Positions 11,278 through 20,421 of a DNA stretch of 64,000 bases are shown one piece after another (the stretch's first letter is position 1; each line of letters begins with the position of its first letter). The notes below the pieces were generated by a model. It was given only the letters and a program-made list of their open reading frames with translations, did not search any database and was not told the origin of the DNA. The translations under genes were made by a program, and so were the position numbers. This DNA is from Rhodobacteraceae bacterium HTCC2150 (GTDB lineage Bacteria; Pseudomonadota; Alphaproteobacteria; Rhodobacterales; Rhodobacteraceae), in contig AAXZ01000001.1 of NCBI GenBank assembly GCA_000169395.1, forward strand, positions 620,001 through 684,000. Reading direction: 5' to 3'.

Positions 11278-11984
11278 TGGGTAATAAAGTAAATCCGATT
11301 GGCATGCGTCTTCAAGTCAACCGTACTTGGGACAGCCGCTGGTATGCAGACAGCAAAGATTTCAGCACATTGTTGTTGGAAGATTTGGCAATGCGTAAAT
11401 TTATCGGCGAAGAGTGTAAACAAGCCGGCATTAGCCGTGTGATCATTGAGCGTCCGCACAAAAAGTGCCGCGTCACAATCCACACAGCCCGTCCTGGTGT
11501 GATCATCGGCAAAAAAGGCGCCGACATCGAAGGTTTGCGCAAGAAGCTTGCTGACATGACAGACTCTGAATTGCACCTCAACATCGTTGAAGTTCGCAAG
11601 CCAGAAATGGATGCGCCACTCGTTGCTGAAAACATCGCTCAACAGTTGGAACGTCGTGTATCCTTCCGTCGTGCAATGAAACGTGCAGTTCAAAACGCTA
11701 TGCGTATGGGCGCCTTGGGTATCCGGGTGAACGTAGCTGGTCGTTTGGGCGGTGCTGAAATTGCCCGTACTGAATGGTATCGTGAAGGCCGCGTGCCTTT
11801 GCACACATTGCGTGCTGACATCGACTATTCACACAAAGAAGCCCTAACTGCTTATGGTATCATTGGTATCAAAGTTTGGATCTTCAAAGGTGAGATCATG
11901 GAACATGATCCTGCCGCACGTGATCGTCGCCAACAAGAAATCCAGGATGGTCCTGCGCCCCGCGGCGCTGGCGGCCGTCGCTAG
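11277..11984 (+). CDS. rpsC: 30S ribosomal protein S3
   Basis: S3, 235 residues, at the mRNA entry channel. The N-terminal '[20 protein letters not shown]' is typical, and the KH domain has the GxxG loop 'IIGKKGADI' near residue 80. The C-terminal domain ends with '[25 protein letters not shown]'. In the rplB operon, one base overlapped with rplV and 13 bases before rplP. Confidence 0.99.
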   Translation: MGNKVNPIGMRLQVNRTWDSRWYADSKDFSTLLLEDLAMRKFIGEECKQAGISRVIIERPHKKCRVTIHTARPGVIIGKKGADIEGLRKKLADMTDSELHLNIVEVRKPEMDAPLVAENIAQQLERRVSFRRAMKRAVQNAMRMGALGIRVNVAGRLGGAEIARTEWYREGRVPLHTLRADIDYSHKEALTAYGIIGIKVWIFKGEIMEHDPAARDRRQQEIQDGPAPRGAGGRR

Positions 11985-11997
11985 GAAGGAATGAAAA

Positions 11998-12411
11998 ATG
12001 CTACAACCAAAGCGTACAAAATTCCGTAAGATGTTCAAAGGCCGTATCCACGGTGAAGCAAAGGGCGGGTCTGACCTGAACTTTGGCACCTACGGTCTTA
12101 AAGCAACTCAACCTGAGCGTATCACAGCGCGTCAAATCGAGGCGGCTCGCCGCGCGATGACACGTCACATGAAACGTCAAGGCCGTGTTTGGATCCGTAT
12201 TTTTCCAGACGTACCTGTTACTGCAAAACCTATCGAAGTTCGTATGGGTAAAGGTAAAGGTTCTGTTGATCGGTGGACAGCCAAGGTTAAACCTGGCCGT
12301 ATCATGTTTGAAATCGACGGCGTTGATGAATCAGTTGCACGTGAGGCACTTCGCCTTGCAGCAATGAAGTTGCCTGTGAAAACACGCACAGTGGTTCGCG
12401 AAGACTGGTAA
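11998..12411 (+). CDS. rplP: 50S ribosomal protein L16
   Basis: L16, 137 residues, placed at the A-site near the central protuberance. Shows '[18 protein letters not shown]', '[20 protein letters not shown]'-type core and '[18 protein letters not shown]'. A GGAAGGAA Shine-Dalgarno precedes the ATG. In most bacteria rpmC follows directly; here an intrinsic terminator and about 2.6 kb of other genes intervene. Confidence 0.99.
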   Translation: MLQPKRTKFRKMFKGRIHGEAKGGSDLNFGTYGLKATQPERITARQIEAARRAMTRHMKRQGRVWIRIFPDVPVTAKPIEVRMGKGKGSVDRWTAKVKPGRIMFEIDGVDESVAREALRLAAMKLPVKTRTVVREDW

Positions 12412-12486
12412 GGTTGATCGTTAGATCAACTGGCGCGGTGTAGCGGGTTTTCAAAGAAAACCTGCGGGCCGCTTCCGCAAGAAATA

Positions 12487-12523
12487 AAAGGCCTCCGCCA
12501 AGAAATTGGTGGAGGCCTTTACT
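12487..12523. terminator. bidirectional terminator, rplP / nuclease gene
   Basis: AAAGGCCTCCGCCA (12487-12500) pairs with TGGTGGAGGCCTTT (12507-12520), 14 bp with one G-U. The A and T flanks allow it to serve rplP on the + strand and the converging nuclease gene on the - strand. Confidence 0.88.
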
Positions 12524-13086
12524 TATCTATGGCGGTTCCCAAAGGGTTTTAGCTTTCGGCGAATTCCATGTGGTTCCAAGTGCCTATATTTTCCCTTGGA
12601 ATAATAACCGCCATCCAGTGCCAATCCGGCCTTAACTATCTCTGCACCGATGTCGCGACCATCTGGCAAATAACAATAGCCGACCAATCGATCATAAGTA
12701 GTTTCTCCGGTAAGCTTGATGTCAAGAACATGACCTTTGCAGATTTTTACCATTTCCCATTTGGATTTTTGCCCCCATGGTTGATCTAATTCAGGCGCAT
12801 CAATTCCCGCCAATCTGATTTTAGTTTTGGAAACGATAATTGTGTCTCCATCAATAACGTAGGCTTTGCCTTTTAGAGTCTTTGATAAGGGAATTAGAGG
12901 CGGTGGATTGTGATGAACCGTTTCCTTAATCGGATAGTTCTTGGATTTAGCGGACTTTGTTACACTTTTTTTAGGTGGTACACGGGATTGACTGGGGGGC
13001 CTTTTCTTATCTGGCGACCCAATCACAAAGTAAACTACCCCAATAAGAAGAAGTAACCCGAGTAATATTTCCATTTTAATTTCCAT
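12523..13086 (-). CDS. thermonuclease-family (SNase-like) protein, membrane-anchored
   Basis: 187 residues; the ATG at 13074 (four residues later) is an equally possible start. An N-terminal hydrophobic helix (residues about 5-23) is followed by a basic, proline-rich linker. The staphylococcal-nuclease OB-fold starts near residue 75: 'YVIDGDTIIVSKTKIRLAGIDAPE', with the Asp and the 'RLAGIDAPE' arginine matching catalytic positions, then 'YDRLVGYCYLPDGRDI' with the second catalytic arginine. Expected to cut nucleic acids with Ca2+ outside the cytoplasmic membrane. It reads opposite to the ribosomal genes it separates and shares a terminator with rplP. Confidence 0.85.
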   Translation of the reverse strand: MEIKMEILLGLLLLIGVVYFVIGSPDKKRPPSQSRVPPKKSVTKSAKSKNYPIKETVHHNPPPLIPLSKTLKGKAYVIDGDTIIVSKTKIRLAGIDAPELDQPWGQKSKWEMVKICKGHVLDIKLTGETTYDRLVGYCYLPDGRDIGAEIVKAGLALDGGYYSKGKYRHLEPHGIRRKLKPFGNRHR

Positions 13087-13385
13087 TAGTTTTTGAATGA
13101 ACTTAGCTTAAGAAAGTTGAATTGAGAGTTCAATCATCGCGTTATCGATTAACAGAAAAACACTCAAAATATGAACTAGGTTCAAAAATCTTCCCATAAA
13201 GTCTACCTCAAACTTGATCAAACGGTCAAAACGGCCCTATACTCATGCGCAACGTCCATTGATTTTTGGGTCGTGGAATAATTGAGATGGCAATTCAGTT
13301 CGTTATCGTTGTTTGTAGATATTGAAAGGTTGTCGAATTTTTTGGATCGGAAATTGTGCCCGATCTTTACTAGGGTGGCTTTGTA

Positions 13386-14243
13386 ATGAACGACAAAAAC
13401 TATAATAGCATCAAAATGACCATGGCATCATGTAGCCAGTTTCTTAAATCAACCGCAAATTCAATTACAGTGCGAAAAGTACAGGTTTTAACCTCGGCGA
13501 TCGTGGCGTCTTTCTTTGTTTTCCAATCAACGACTGAGGCGAACGCGGGGTTGGAAATTTGCAATACTACTGGTGATGTTCAGGGAATTTCCATCGGCTA
13601 TAAGGGCGATGGTGGTTGGACTTCCGAAGGGTGGTGGCTCATCGAGCCCACCAAATGTGCGACACCAATCGGTGGTGATCTAAATCAGCAAACCTATTAT
13701 TATCGCGCTGAAATAAATGGCGGCCCGTTTGAGGGTGGTAGTTATTATTTCTGTACCGACACAGCGGCCTATACCATTGTCGGGGACACAAATTGCAAAG
13801 ACCGCGGATATGATCGCGAAAGTTTTCAGCCATTTGATGTTGGTGAAGGTACCAAAAATTACACTCTTACTTTGACGTCTGCCAACACGACATCGGCAGC
13901 AAAAGACGAAGGATTGAGATTTTGCAACGAAACCAAAGACAGCCAAAGCGTTTCCATCGGCTATGAAGGCGACGAAGCGTGGACATCCGAAGGCTGGTGG
14001 GTGATGGAACCTGGCAAATGTTCAATGGTTATTCGCGGGGAATTGAAAGATACCTATTACTATCGCGCCGAGGTTAATGGTGGCGATTTTGATGGCGAGG
14101 CTTACTATTTCTGCACAACACCGACCGAGTACACCATTCTTGGCGACAAAGACTGTAAAGGTCGTGGTTATGATCGTGAATCATTCCGTTTGATCGATAC
14201 ATCCAAGGCAGACGGCGTATTCACTCTGACAATGCAGCCATAA
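13386..14243 (+). CDS. exported protein with two tandem DUF1036 domains
   Basis: 285 residues. A long basic N-region precedes a hydrophobic export signal (about residues 31-53, ending near 'TEANAG'). Two tandem copies of DUF1036 follow, about 55-160 and 176-285: 'GLEICNTTGDVQGISIGYKG' versus 'GLRFCNETKDSQSVSIGYEG'. Each copy holds four or five cysteines at matching positions ('ICN'/'FCN', 'KC', 'YYFC', 'NCKDRGYDRESF'/'DCKGRGYDRESF'), suggesting periplasmic disulfides. Single DUF1036 proteins are common in alphaproteobacteria and have no known function. It is the middle gene of the insertion between rplP and rpmC. Confidence 0.82.
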   Translation: MNDKNYNSIKMTMASCSQFLKSTANSITVRKVQVLTSAIVASFFVFQSTTEANAGLEICNTTGDVQGISIGYKGDGGWTSEGWWLIEPTKCATPIGGDLNQQTYYYRAEINGGPFEGGSYYFCTDTAAYTIVGDTNCKDRGYDRESFQPFDVGEGTKNYTLTLTSANTTSAAKDEGLRFCNETKDSQSVSIGYEGDEAWTSEGWWVMEPGKCSMVIRGELKDTYYYRAEVNGGDFDGEAYYFCTTPTEYTILGDKDCKGRGYDRESFRLIDTSKADGVFTLTMQP

Positions 14244-14260
14244 TCCGATACAAACAATTG

Positions 14261-14285
14261 CGGCTGGTTGTGTTATGACCAGCCG
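14261..14285. terminator. hairpin at the convergent DUF1036 / TIGR02466 junction
   Basis: CGGCTGGT (14261-14268) pairs perfectly with ACCAGCCG (14278-14285). It overlaps the last codons of the gene on the - strand. There is no long T run, so termination strength is uncertain. Confidence 0.45.
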
Positions 14286-14893
14286 TAATTAAAGCTTACG
14301 GAAATTCGTTCTTCTTCGGCCATGTTCATCGGCACTTCATGGCGCAACCAACTCTCCCACAATAAAACATCACCAACATCTGGTTTGGCATAAATGAAAT
14401 TGCGCAGTTCGGGTTTTGCGTCTTTCAGGCGTGTCGGTGCGGCCATCATCATTTGCAGGCGCGGATCTTCAAATTTGATCGCACTCGTGCCTGTCGGCAT
14501 TGCAACATAGGTTGTTCCAGAAACGACCGAATGCGGGTGGATGTGCGCGGTGTGGATACCGCCTTGGGGCAGGATGTTGATCCAGATGTCTTCGAGTTGA
14601 AGTTTCTTGTCACCAAGGTCGAATGCGCAATCCTTTGCAAATGCTGCGACATGTTTGTCCAATGAGGCAACAAGATCCGCGAAAATTGGCGAACGCCAAG
14701 GCAGGTCGGTAAGAGAGGCGTAGCTTGTGTACCCAGGGAATTCATTTTCCTCGCACCAGTTTTGACCTGCCTGGTCATCATCAGCAATGCCCAAACAAGA
14801 AGCGTTCAACTCCTGTGGATCAATGCTCTTTCCATGTTCAGATAGTTTGGCCCGATAAAGGCGGGTCACGAAAAGAGAATCTATTTGGGGCAT
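14273..14893 (-). CDS. TIGR02466 family protein (putative 2OG-Fe(II) oxygenase)
   Basis: 206 residues resembling the TIGR02466 family, which belongs to the 2-oxoglutarate/Fe(II) oxygenase-like cupins. Near residue 117 'HTAHIHPHSVVSGTTYVAMP' supplies HxxxH histidines suited to metal binding, 'IKFEDPR' follows, and near the C-terminus 'GDVLLWESWLRHEVPMN' gives the distal histidine, with 'RISVSFNYGW' closing the fold (the arginine could bind 2-oxoglutarate). The substrate is not known. It reads left, away from the rpmC leader. Confidence 0.78.
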   Translation of the reverse strand: MPQIDSLFVTRLYRAKLSEHGKSIDPQELNASCLGIADDDQAGQNWCEENEFPGYTSYASLTDLPWRSPIFADLVASLDKHVAAFAKDCAFDLGDKKLQLEDIWINILPQGGIHTAHIHPHSVVSGTTYVAMPTGTSAIKFEDPRLQMMMAAPTRLKDAKPELRNFIYAKPDVGDVLLWESWLRHEVPMNMAEEERISVSFNYGWS

Positions 14894-15049
14894 GTTCCGA
14901 CATTTCTTTGGATTGTGTGTTCAAGGGCTAACGTATAGGAACAGGCTCATTGGCGTCGAGGCCTTATTTCCTTCATTTATTGCGGCCATCTCTATAGGGG
15001 GTTGCTATGTGAGGGAAGGGGGGATAAACGACCATTTCATTACTAACTC

Positions 15050-15087
15050 CACCAGATTCGCGGTGACCTTTAAGGGGCCGTCTGGTG
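15050..15087 (+). promoter_or_regulatory. leader hairpin upstream of rpmC
   Basis: CACCAGA (15050-15056) pairs with TCTGGTG (15081-15087). Inside it CGG (15061-15063) pairs with CCG (15078-15080) and CCTT with AAGG (15067-15075), giving a stacked, bulged stem. It ends 19 bases before the rpmC ATG, close to the ribosome binding site, in the 213-base leader that restarts the spc cluster. Confidence 0.5.
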
Positions 15088-15106
15088 ATGTTGAAAGGAA
15101 AAGCGC

Positions 15107-15313
15107 ATGAGCGCCCAAGAACTACGCGACAAGTCGCCCGATCAGCTGCGCGAGCAACTGGCAGATCTAAAGAAAGAATCGTTTAACTTGCGTTTCCAAG
15201 CGGCCACAAGCCAATTGGAAAACACTGCACGTATGAAAACAGTACGTCGCGATGCCGCTCGTGTTAAAACGATCCTCGCAGAAAAAGCAGCAGCCGCTGC
15301 AACATCAGAATAG
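15107..15313 (+). CDS. rpmC: 50S ribosomal protein L29
   Basis: L29, 68 residues, a small helical-hairpin protein beside L23 at the tunnel exit. '[27 protein letters not shown]' and '[17 protein letters not shown]' are diagnostic. First gene of the long unit that runs to rpmD. rpsQ follows after 11 bases. Confidence 0.97.
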   Translation: MSAQELRDKSPDQLREQLADLKKESFNLRFQAATSQLENTARMKTVRRDAARVKTILAEKAAAAATSE

Positions 15314-15324
15314 GAGCCTGAAAG

Positions 15325-15555
15325 ATGCCCAAACGTATTCTATCTGGCACCGTGACCAGCAATGCAAACGCGCAAACTGTAACTGTTTCAGTTGGCCGTA
15401 GCTTTACACACCCTGTTCTTAAGAAAACCATCCGTAAGTCCAAAAAATATCGGGCCCACGATGAAAACAATGCTTTCAATGTTGGTGACTCAGTCCGTAT
15501 CCAGGAATGTGCACCTCGTTCGAAGACGAAACGCTGGGAAGTTATCACCTCTTAA
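15325..15555 (+). CDS. rpsQ: 30S ribosomal protein S17
   Basis: S17, 76 residues, an OB-fold protein that binds early to 16S rRNA. Shows '[20 protein letters not shown]' and '[19 protein letters not shown]'. It is followed by a 76-base gap before rplN, larger than other gaps in this unit; I see no terminator in it. Confidence 0.97.
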   Translation: MPKRILSGTVTSNANAQTVTVSVGRSFTHPVLKKTIRKSKKYRAHDENNAFNVGDSVRIQECAPRSKTKRWEVITS

Positions 15556-15631
15556 TGAGGTGCTGACTAACTAGTTTAGTGAAACCCTGGGGAAATGCCG
15601 AGATTGGCCCCCACAGGTCCGGAGAAACCAA

Positions 15632-16000
15632 ATGATCCAGATGCAAACAAATCTGGATGTAGCTGACAACAGCGGCGCTCGCCGTGTTCAGTGCATCAAG
15701 GTTTTGGGTGGTTCTAAGCGTAAGTACGCTTCCGTAGGCGACGTTATTGTCGTTTCGGTTAAAGAAGCCATTCCACGTGGTCGCGTAAAGAAAGGTGACG
15801 TCCGTAAGGCCGTCGTCGTACGTACCGCTAAAGAAGTCCGTCGTGCAGACGGTACAGCAATCCGTTTTGATCGGAATGCTGCAGTAATTCTCAACACAGC
15901 CGGTGAGCCTTTGGGCACACGTATCTTTGGGCCAGTTGTTCGTGAACTACGCGCTAAGAACTTCATGAAGATCGTCTCACTCGCGCCGGAGGTGCTGTAA
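15632..16000 (+). CDS. rplN: 50S ribosomal protein L14
   Basis: L14, 122 residues, at the subunit interface where it forms bridges B5 and B8 and is the target of the silencing factor RsfS. '[20 protein letters not shown]' and '[19 protein letters not shown]' are diagnostic. One base separates it from rplX. Confidence 0.99.
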   Translation: MIQMQTNLDVADNSGARRVQCIKVLGGSKRKYASVGDVIVVSVKEAIPRGRVKKGDVRKAVVVRTAKEVRRADGTAIRFDRNAAVILNTAGEPLGTRIFGPVVRELRAKNFMKIVSLAPEVL

Positions 16001-16001
16001 G

Positions 16002-16307
16002 ATGGCTGCTAAGTTGAAAAAAGGCGACAAGGTCGTCGTTTTGACCGGTAAGGACAAAGGCAAGCAGGGCGAGATTTCGTCTGTATCGCCATCCACTGGC
16101 AAAGCCGTAATCGAAGGTGTAAACATCGCCATTCGTCACGTTCGTCAATCCCAGAATGATCAAGGTGGCCGCGTTCCAAAAGCGATGCCAATCCAATTGA
16201 GCAACCTGGCGTTGGTAGACAGCAACGGTAAAGCAACCCGCGTAGGCTTCCGCATGGAAGACGGCGTTAAGGTTCGTTATGCCAAATCAACAGGGGAGGC
16301 CGTATAA
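16002..16307 (+). CDS. rplX: 50S ribosomal protein L24
   Basis: L24, 101 residues, an assembly initiator near the tunnel exit. The KOW motif is at the N-terminus: '[20 protein letters not shown]'. Its stop overlaps the rplE start by one base (TAATG), implying coupled translation. Confidence 0.98.
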   Translation: MAAKLKKGDKVVVLTGKDKGKQGEISSVSPSTGKAVIEGVNIAIRHVRQSQNDQGGRVPKAMPIQLSNLALVDSNGKATRVGFRMEDGVKVRYAKSTGEAV

Positions 16308-16867
16308 TGTTGGACAATGCAACTTACACACCCCGTCTGAAGACTGTTTATCGTGAGACTATTCGTCCTGCGATGAAAGAAGAGTTCAACTATAAGAACG
16401 ACATGATGATCCCTCGTTTGGACAAAGTCGTTTTGAACATTGGTGTTGGTGAAGCAACCAAAGACACGAAAAAAGTGAAAGCTGCTCAAGAAGCGCTTAC
16501 ATTGATTGCGGGTCAACAGGCGCTTATCACTAAAGCCAAGGCTTCTATCGCTGGTTTCCGCGTACGTGAAGATATGCCATTGGGTACGAAAGTAACCTTG
16601 CGCTCTGACCGTATGTACGAATTCCTAGATCGTCTGATCACCATTGCGATGCCTCGTATCCGCGATTTCCGCGGCATATCTGGTAAATCTTTTGATGGCC
16701 GCGGCAACTATGCCATGGGCTTGAAAGAGCATCTCATCTTCCCAGAAATCGACTTTGATAAAGTTGTCGACGTTTTGGGCATGGATATCGTAATTTGTAC
16801 CACTGCATCTACGGACGCAGAAGCGAAAGCGCTGTTGAAGCTATTCAACATGCCCTTCAACAGCTGA
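16307..16867 (+). CDS. rplE: 50S ribosomal protein L5
   Basis: L5, 186 residues, which binds 5S rRNA in the central protuberance. Conserved '[16 protein letters not shown]'-like '[20 protein letters not shown]', '[19 protein letters not shown]' and '[16 protein letters not shown]'. Confidence 0.99.
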   Translation: MLDNATYTPRLKTVYRETIRPAMKEEFNYKNDMMIPRLDKVVLNIGVGEATKDTKKVKAAQEALTLIAGQQALITKAKASIAGFRVREDMPLGTKVTLRSDRMYEFLDRLITIAMPRIRDFRGISGKSFDGRGNYAMGLKEHLIFPEIDFDKVVDVLGMDIVICTTASTDAEAKALLKLFNMPFNS

Positions 16868-16886
16868 TCGCGGGGAGAATTTTAAA

Positions 16887-17192
16887 ATGGCTAAAAAAGC
16901 AATGGTAGAGCGTGAAAAGAAACGTGCAAAGCTTGTGGCTCAATATGCTGCTAAGCGCGCTGCGTTGAAAGAGATCGCTGCCGACCAATCAAAGCCAATG
17001 GAAGAGCGTTTTAAAGCGCGTCTTAAATTGGCTAAACTGCCGCGCAACAGCTCGGCTACACGTTTACACAACCGCTGTCAGTTGACCGGTCGTCCTCACG
17101 CTTATTACCGTAAGCTGGGCGTATCTCGGATCATGCTGCGGGAACTTGGCTCTGTAGGCCAAATCCCCGGTCTTGTGAAATCAAGCTGGTAA
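16887..17192 (+). CDS. rpsN: 30S ribosomal protein S14 (Zn-independent form)
   Basis: S14, 101 residues, the long form without the CxxC-x12-CxxC zinc knuckle. The conserved C-terminal block is '[19 protein letters not shown]'. The N-terminal '[16 protein letters not shown]' is typical of proteobacteria. Lies 20 bases after rplE. Confidence 0.98.
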   Translation: MAKKAMVEREKKRAKLVAQYAAKRAALKEIAADQSKPMEERFKARLKLAKLPRNSSATRLHNRCQLTGRPHAYYRKLGVSRIMLRELGSVGQIPGLVKSSW

Positions 17193-17205
17193 GGGAGAGA
17201 ACGAT

Positions 17206-17598
17206 ATGAACGATCCTATCGGCGATATGCTCACCCGTATCCGTAACGCTCAAATGCGCGGCAAGTCAGTGGTGGAAACACCAGCGTCTAAATTGCGTGG
17301 CTGGGTTTTGGATGTTTTGGCTGACGAAGGCTACATCCGCGGCTATGAAAGCACGACAGGTAAAGATGGCCATCCTGCGATGGAAATCAGCCTGAAATAT
17401 TACGACGGTGTCCCCGTCATTCGCGAACTTAAGCGGGTTTCTAAACCTGGCCGTCGCGTTTACATGGGCGCTCAAGGCATCCCAGCAGTCCGTCAGGGCT
17501 TGGGTGTGTCGATTGTCTCAACACCTCGCGGTGTTATGTCTGATGCAAAAGCACGCAATGCCAACGTTGGCGGCGAAGTGCTCTGCACCGTATTCTAG
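17206..17598 (+). CDS. rpsH: 30S ribosomal protein S8
   Basis: S8, 130 residues, a central 16S rRNA binder and in E. coli the translational repressor of the spc operon. '[20 protein letters not shown]' opens it and '[15 protein letters not shown]' closes it. Followed 11 bases later by rplF. Confidence 0.98.
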   Translation: MNDPIGDMLTRIRNAQMRGKSVVETPASKLRGWVLDVLADEGYIRGYESTTGKDGHPAMEISLKYYDGVPVIRELKRVSKPGRRVYMGAQGIPAVRQGLGVSIVSTPRGVMSDAKARNANVGGEVLCTVF

Positions 17599-17608
17599 GG
17601 GGTCTGGT

Positions 17609-18142
17609 ATGTCTCGTATTGGGAAAAAACCGGTCCTTTTGCCCGAAGGTGTCAGTGCGACAGTTTCTGGTCAGACCGTGGAAGTTAAGGGCCCAAAGGG
17701 TACCCGCAGCTTTCAGGCTACGGATGACGTGACAATCACGTTGGAAGAAAACGGCGTTGTTGTAAAACCTCGCGGCTCTTCTAAGCGCGCACGTCAACAA
17801 TGGGGCATGACCCGTACAATGGTGGCCAACTTGACCACCGGCGTAACCACTGGTTTCAAGAAAGAACTTGAAATCAACGGTGTTGGTTATCGTGCTGCCA
17901 TGGAAGGCAAAAATGTCAAATTGCAGCTGGGTCTATCACACGATGTGGTTTTCCAGGTTCCTGAAGGCGTTACTGTTACGGCTCCTAAGCCAACAGAACT
18001 CGTCGTTGAAGGCATCGATCAGCAGCTTGTAGGCCAAGTAGCGGCAAACATCCGCGAATGGCGCAAACCCGAACCTTACAAAGGTAAAGGCATCAAATAT
18101 AAAGATGAATTTATCTTCCGTAAGGAAGGCAAGAAGAAGTAA
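17609..18142 (+). CDS. rplF: 50S ribosomal protein L6
   Basis: L6, 177 residues from the ATG at 17609 ('[19 protein letters not shown]'). The frame stays open for 67 codons upstream within rpsH, but that part is only the rpsH gene in another frame. Diagnostic '[11 protein letters not shown]', '[11 protein letters not shown]' and the C-terminal '[13 protein letters not shown]'. A GGGGGTCTGG stretch serves as ribosome binding site. Confidence 0.98.
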   Translation: MSRIGKKPVLLPEGVSATVSGQTVEVKGPKGTRSFQATDDVTITLEENGVVVKPRGSSKRARQQWGMTRTMVANLTTGVTTGFKKELEINGVGYRAAMEGKNVKLQLGLSHDVVFQVPEGVTVTAPKPTELVVEGIDQQLVGQVAANIREWRKPEPYKGKGIKYKDEFIFRKEGKKK

Positions 18143-18153
18143 GGACGCAAAAA

Positions 18154-18513
18154 ATGGCAAACAGCAAAAGACAATTGTTCTTGAAGCGCCGCATGCGCGT
18201 TCGGAACAAGCTTCGCAAAATGGCAAATGGACGTCCGCGTCTATCTATTCATCGCTCCAGCAAGAATATCAGCGTACAGTTGATCGACGATCAGAACGGT
18301 GTGACATTGGCTTCGGCTTCGTCACTCGAGAAAGATCTGGGATTTGTTGGCAAAAACAACATCGAAGCAGCGACCAAAATTGGTGCTGTAATCGCCGAGC
18401 GCGCGCAAAAAGCGGGCATCGTCGATTGTTACTTCGATCGTGGTGGTTTCCTCTTTCACGGGAAGGTAAAGGCTTTGGCCGATGCTGCTCGTGAAGGTGG
18501 CATGAAGTTTTAA
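18154..18513 (+). CDS. rplR: 50S ribosomal protein L18
   Basis: L18, 119 residues, the main 5S rRNA binding protein. '[20 protein letters not shown]' is the RNA-binding N-terminus and '[20 protein letters not shown]' the conserved C-terminus. 12 bases before rpsE, whose start has an AAGGAG site. Confidence 0.98.
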   Translation: MANSKRQLFLKRRMRVRNKLRKMANGRPRLSIHRSSKNISVQLIDDQNGVTLASASSLEKDLGFVGKNNIEAATKIGAVIAERAQKAGIVDCYFDRGGFLFHGKVKALADAAREGGMKF

Positions 18514-18525
18514 GGAGAGACGATT

Positions 18526-19110
18526 ATGGCAGAACGTGACAATCGTCGTGGTGGACGTCGCAATGAGCGCGAAGAAACCCCGGAATTCGCAGATCGGCTA
18601 GTAGCGATCAACCGTGTGTCAAAAACTGTTAAGGGTGGTAAGCGTTTTGGCTTTGCTGCACTTGTAGTTGTTGGCGATCAACGCGGTCGCGTTGGTTTCG
18701 GTAAAGGTAAAGCGAAAGAAGTACCTGAAGCGATCCGTAAAGCAACAGAACAGGCCAAGCGCCAGATGATCCGCGTCGCATTGCGCGAAGGTCGGACATT
18801 GCATCACGATATGGAAGGTCGCCACGGCGCCGGCAAGATCGTGATCCGCACAGCACCAGAGGGTACAGGCATCATCGCCGGTGGTCCAATGCGTGCCGTG
18901 TTCGAAATGCTTGGTGTTAAAGACGTGGTTTCCAAGTCAATTGGTTCCCAAAACCCATACAACATGATCCGCGCTACGATGGATGCTTTGGTTAAGGGTG
19001 CAAGCCCACGCGCCGTTGCACAACGTCGTGGTAAAAAGGTTGCAGATATTCTGCCCAAAACCGATGCGCCGGCTGCTCCTGCAGCTGAAGCAGAAGCTGT
19101 GGAGGCCTAA
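18526..19110 (+). CDS. rpsE: 30S ribosomal protein S5
   Basis: S5, 194 residues, at the back of the decoding centre; mutations here give ram or spectinomycin phenotypes. '[20 protein letters not shown]' includes the spectinomycin loop and '[20 protein letters not shown]' the double-stranded RNA-binding motif. It has a short Ala/Glu-rich C-terminal extension ('[13 protein letters not shown]'). Four bases before rpmD. Confidence 0.98.
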   Translation: MAERDNRRGGRRNEREETPEFADRLVAINRVSKTVKGGKRFGFAALVVVGDQRGRVGFGKGKAKEVPEAIRKATEQAKRQMIRVALREGRTLHHDMEGRHGAGKIVIRTAPEGTGIIAGGPMRAVFEMLGVKDVVSKSIGSQNPYNMIRATMDALVKGASPRAVAQRRGKKVADILPKTDAPAAPAAEAEAVEA

Positions 19111-19114
19111 GATC

Positions 19115-19303
19115 ATGGCAAAAACCATCGTTGTAAAACAGGTTGGCTCGCCAATCCGTCGCCCCGCCATTCAACGTCAAACGTTGATTGGTTTGGGTCT
19201 GAACAAGATGCACCGCACACGTGAACTAGAAGATACACCTTCTGTTCGCGGCATGGTGAACAAGATTTCTCACCTTGTAGAGATCATCGAAGAAAAAGGC
19301 TAA
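19115..19303 (+). CDS. rpmD: 50S ribosomal protein L30
   Basis: L30, 62 residues from the ATG at 19115 ('[17 protein letters not shown]'); the frame is open upstream but that part is not L30. Conserved '[20 protein letters not shown]' and '[14 protein letters not shown]'. Last gene of the rpmC-rpmD unit, followed by a strong terminator instead of rplO. Confidence 0.97.
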   Translation: MAKTIVVKQVGSPIRRPAIQRQTLIGLGLNKMHRTRELEDTPSVRGMVNKISHLVEIIEEKG

Positions 19304-19328
19304 GAACCAAGTTCTTAGACCGTAAGTT

Positions 19329-19362
19329 AAAACGCCCCGCAGTTTTCTGCGGGGCGTTTTCT
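19329..19362. terminator. bidirectional terminator, rpmD / SGNH gene
   Basis: Perfect 14-bp stem AAAACGCCCCGCAG (19329-19342) with CTGCGGGGCGTTTT (19347-19360) and a TTTT loop. Serves rpmD and probably also the converging gene at 19415. Confidence 0.93.
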
Positions 19363-19414
19363 ATTGTTAGTGTTGGTTTTTCGGATAGGGAAAAGTTAAA
19401 TCCTTTTCCTTTGA

Positions 19415-20092
19415 TTAATGATTTTTGCGGATGACATCCGCTACGAGTAGCCCAATGGTTCGACTGGCTTTGAATGACGGATGAACCATATCAGCGCCGT
19501 GAAATGAACGATCGCCGTGCGGGACAAGATCTGCCAATGAAACGTGGAAAACCCCTTCGTCCTTTGATGCAAGCGATGTCATTCTACGTTCAAGCTCGAT
19601 GCCTTCATCTTTGCAACTTTCTATTGGCGAGCCACGTCCTGGGCTTCGAAGGTAGCCAATATAAACAACGCGGGATCCGTTCGAGCGAATTTTTTTGATG
19701 AGTTTAGCAATTTCGCCACCGCTACCGTTCTTGCCAACCAAACGGTTCATTTTTCGATCGCAACGATTGCACGCACAGCCGAAAACCAAATCGTTTCCAC
19801 CGCCGTTAACAACAACCCAATCCCAGTCACCGGACCGGTATTGTTTGGGAATGCTAAGGCCGATGCTGCCTGTAATCGGCAATTTGTAGATCATCCGTGC
19901 GCCCAAGAACGATCGGTCTGTCGATTGAATTTTTATAACTTTCGATGTTGCGTGGGAAATCGCGCGTGCAGAAAGCTTGTGCGCCGCCATCAATGAATCC
20001 CCAATAAACAAAACACGTGGTGACTCTTGACTAAACGCCACTGAAATCATGGAAGCCAATGCAATGCAGCTGCTGATAATATAACGGATCAT
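19415..20092 (-). CDS. exported SGNH/GDSL-type hydrolase
   Basis: 225 residues with an N-terminal signal peptide ('MIRYIISSCIALASMISVAFSQ', cleavage near 22). Block I of the SGNH family is 'VLFIGDSLMAAH' with the catalytic Ser near residue 33; block III is 'VVVNGGGNDLVFG' (Asn present); block V 'GADMVHPSFKASR' supplies the catalytic Asp and His. Four cysteines in 'FGCACNRCDRK' and 'ESCKDEG' suggest disulfides in the periplasm. Probably an esterase or lipase-like deacylase; the substrate is unknown. It reads opposite to the ribosomal genes that it separates. Confidence 0.85.
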   Translation of the reverse strand: MIRYIISSCIALASMISVAFSQESPRVLFIGDSLMAAHKLSARAISHATSKVIKIQSTDRSFLGARMIYKLPITGSIGLSIPKQYRSGDWDWVVVNGGGNDLVFGCACNRCDRKMNRLVGKNGSGGEIAKLIKKIRSNGSRVVYIGYLRSPGRGSPIESCKDEGIELERRMTSLASKDEGVFHVSLADLVPHGDRSFHGADMVHPSFKASRTIGLLVADVIRKNH

Positions 20093-20421
20093 CTTGTGAC
20101 CTCAAATTGCGTACTCATACCTATTTCTCCACTCATAAAGATTTTCTTACAATAACCAAAGTCTCTGACTTTTGACGGTCAGAACGTTGCGGGTGAGTAT
20201 TTCCAAAACTTGTGTCGAAATGTAGGAAGAATTTAGGTAAATGTTAGCGTGAGCCGCTCGCGATGTGAAAATTGAAATCACCATAAGCAGAAAGGCTTGA
20301 TTGCTGGAAAAACAGCGGCTATACGCAGCCGGTGTCCCACTTGGGGCAAGAATCAATCTGATGTAACGCCGTGGTTACCCTTTTCGCTTCGTTGGGTATA
20401 TCCGGTATAAGGAGAAGCGAT
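20093..20421 (+). promoter_or_regulatory. leader/promoter region of rplO
   Basis: 329 bases between the SGNH gene (reading left) and rplO (reading right). It should contain the promoters of both. I see no convincing -35/-10 pair. There is a small hairpin CGGCT / AGCCG (20316-20331) and a CTGAC / GTCAG inverted repeat near 20167-20181. The rplO Shine-Dalgarno AAGGAG lies just before the ATG. Confidence 0.4.

Noticed and set aside
17408-17608. N-terminal extension of L6
   Set aside because: This stretch is the rpsH gene read in another frame.
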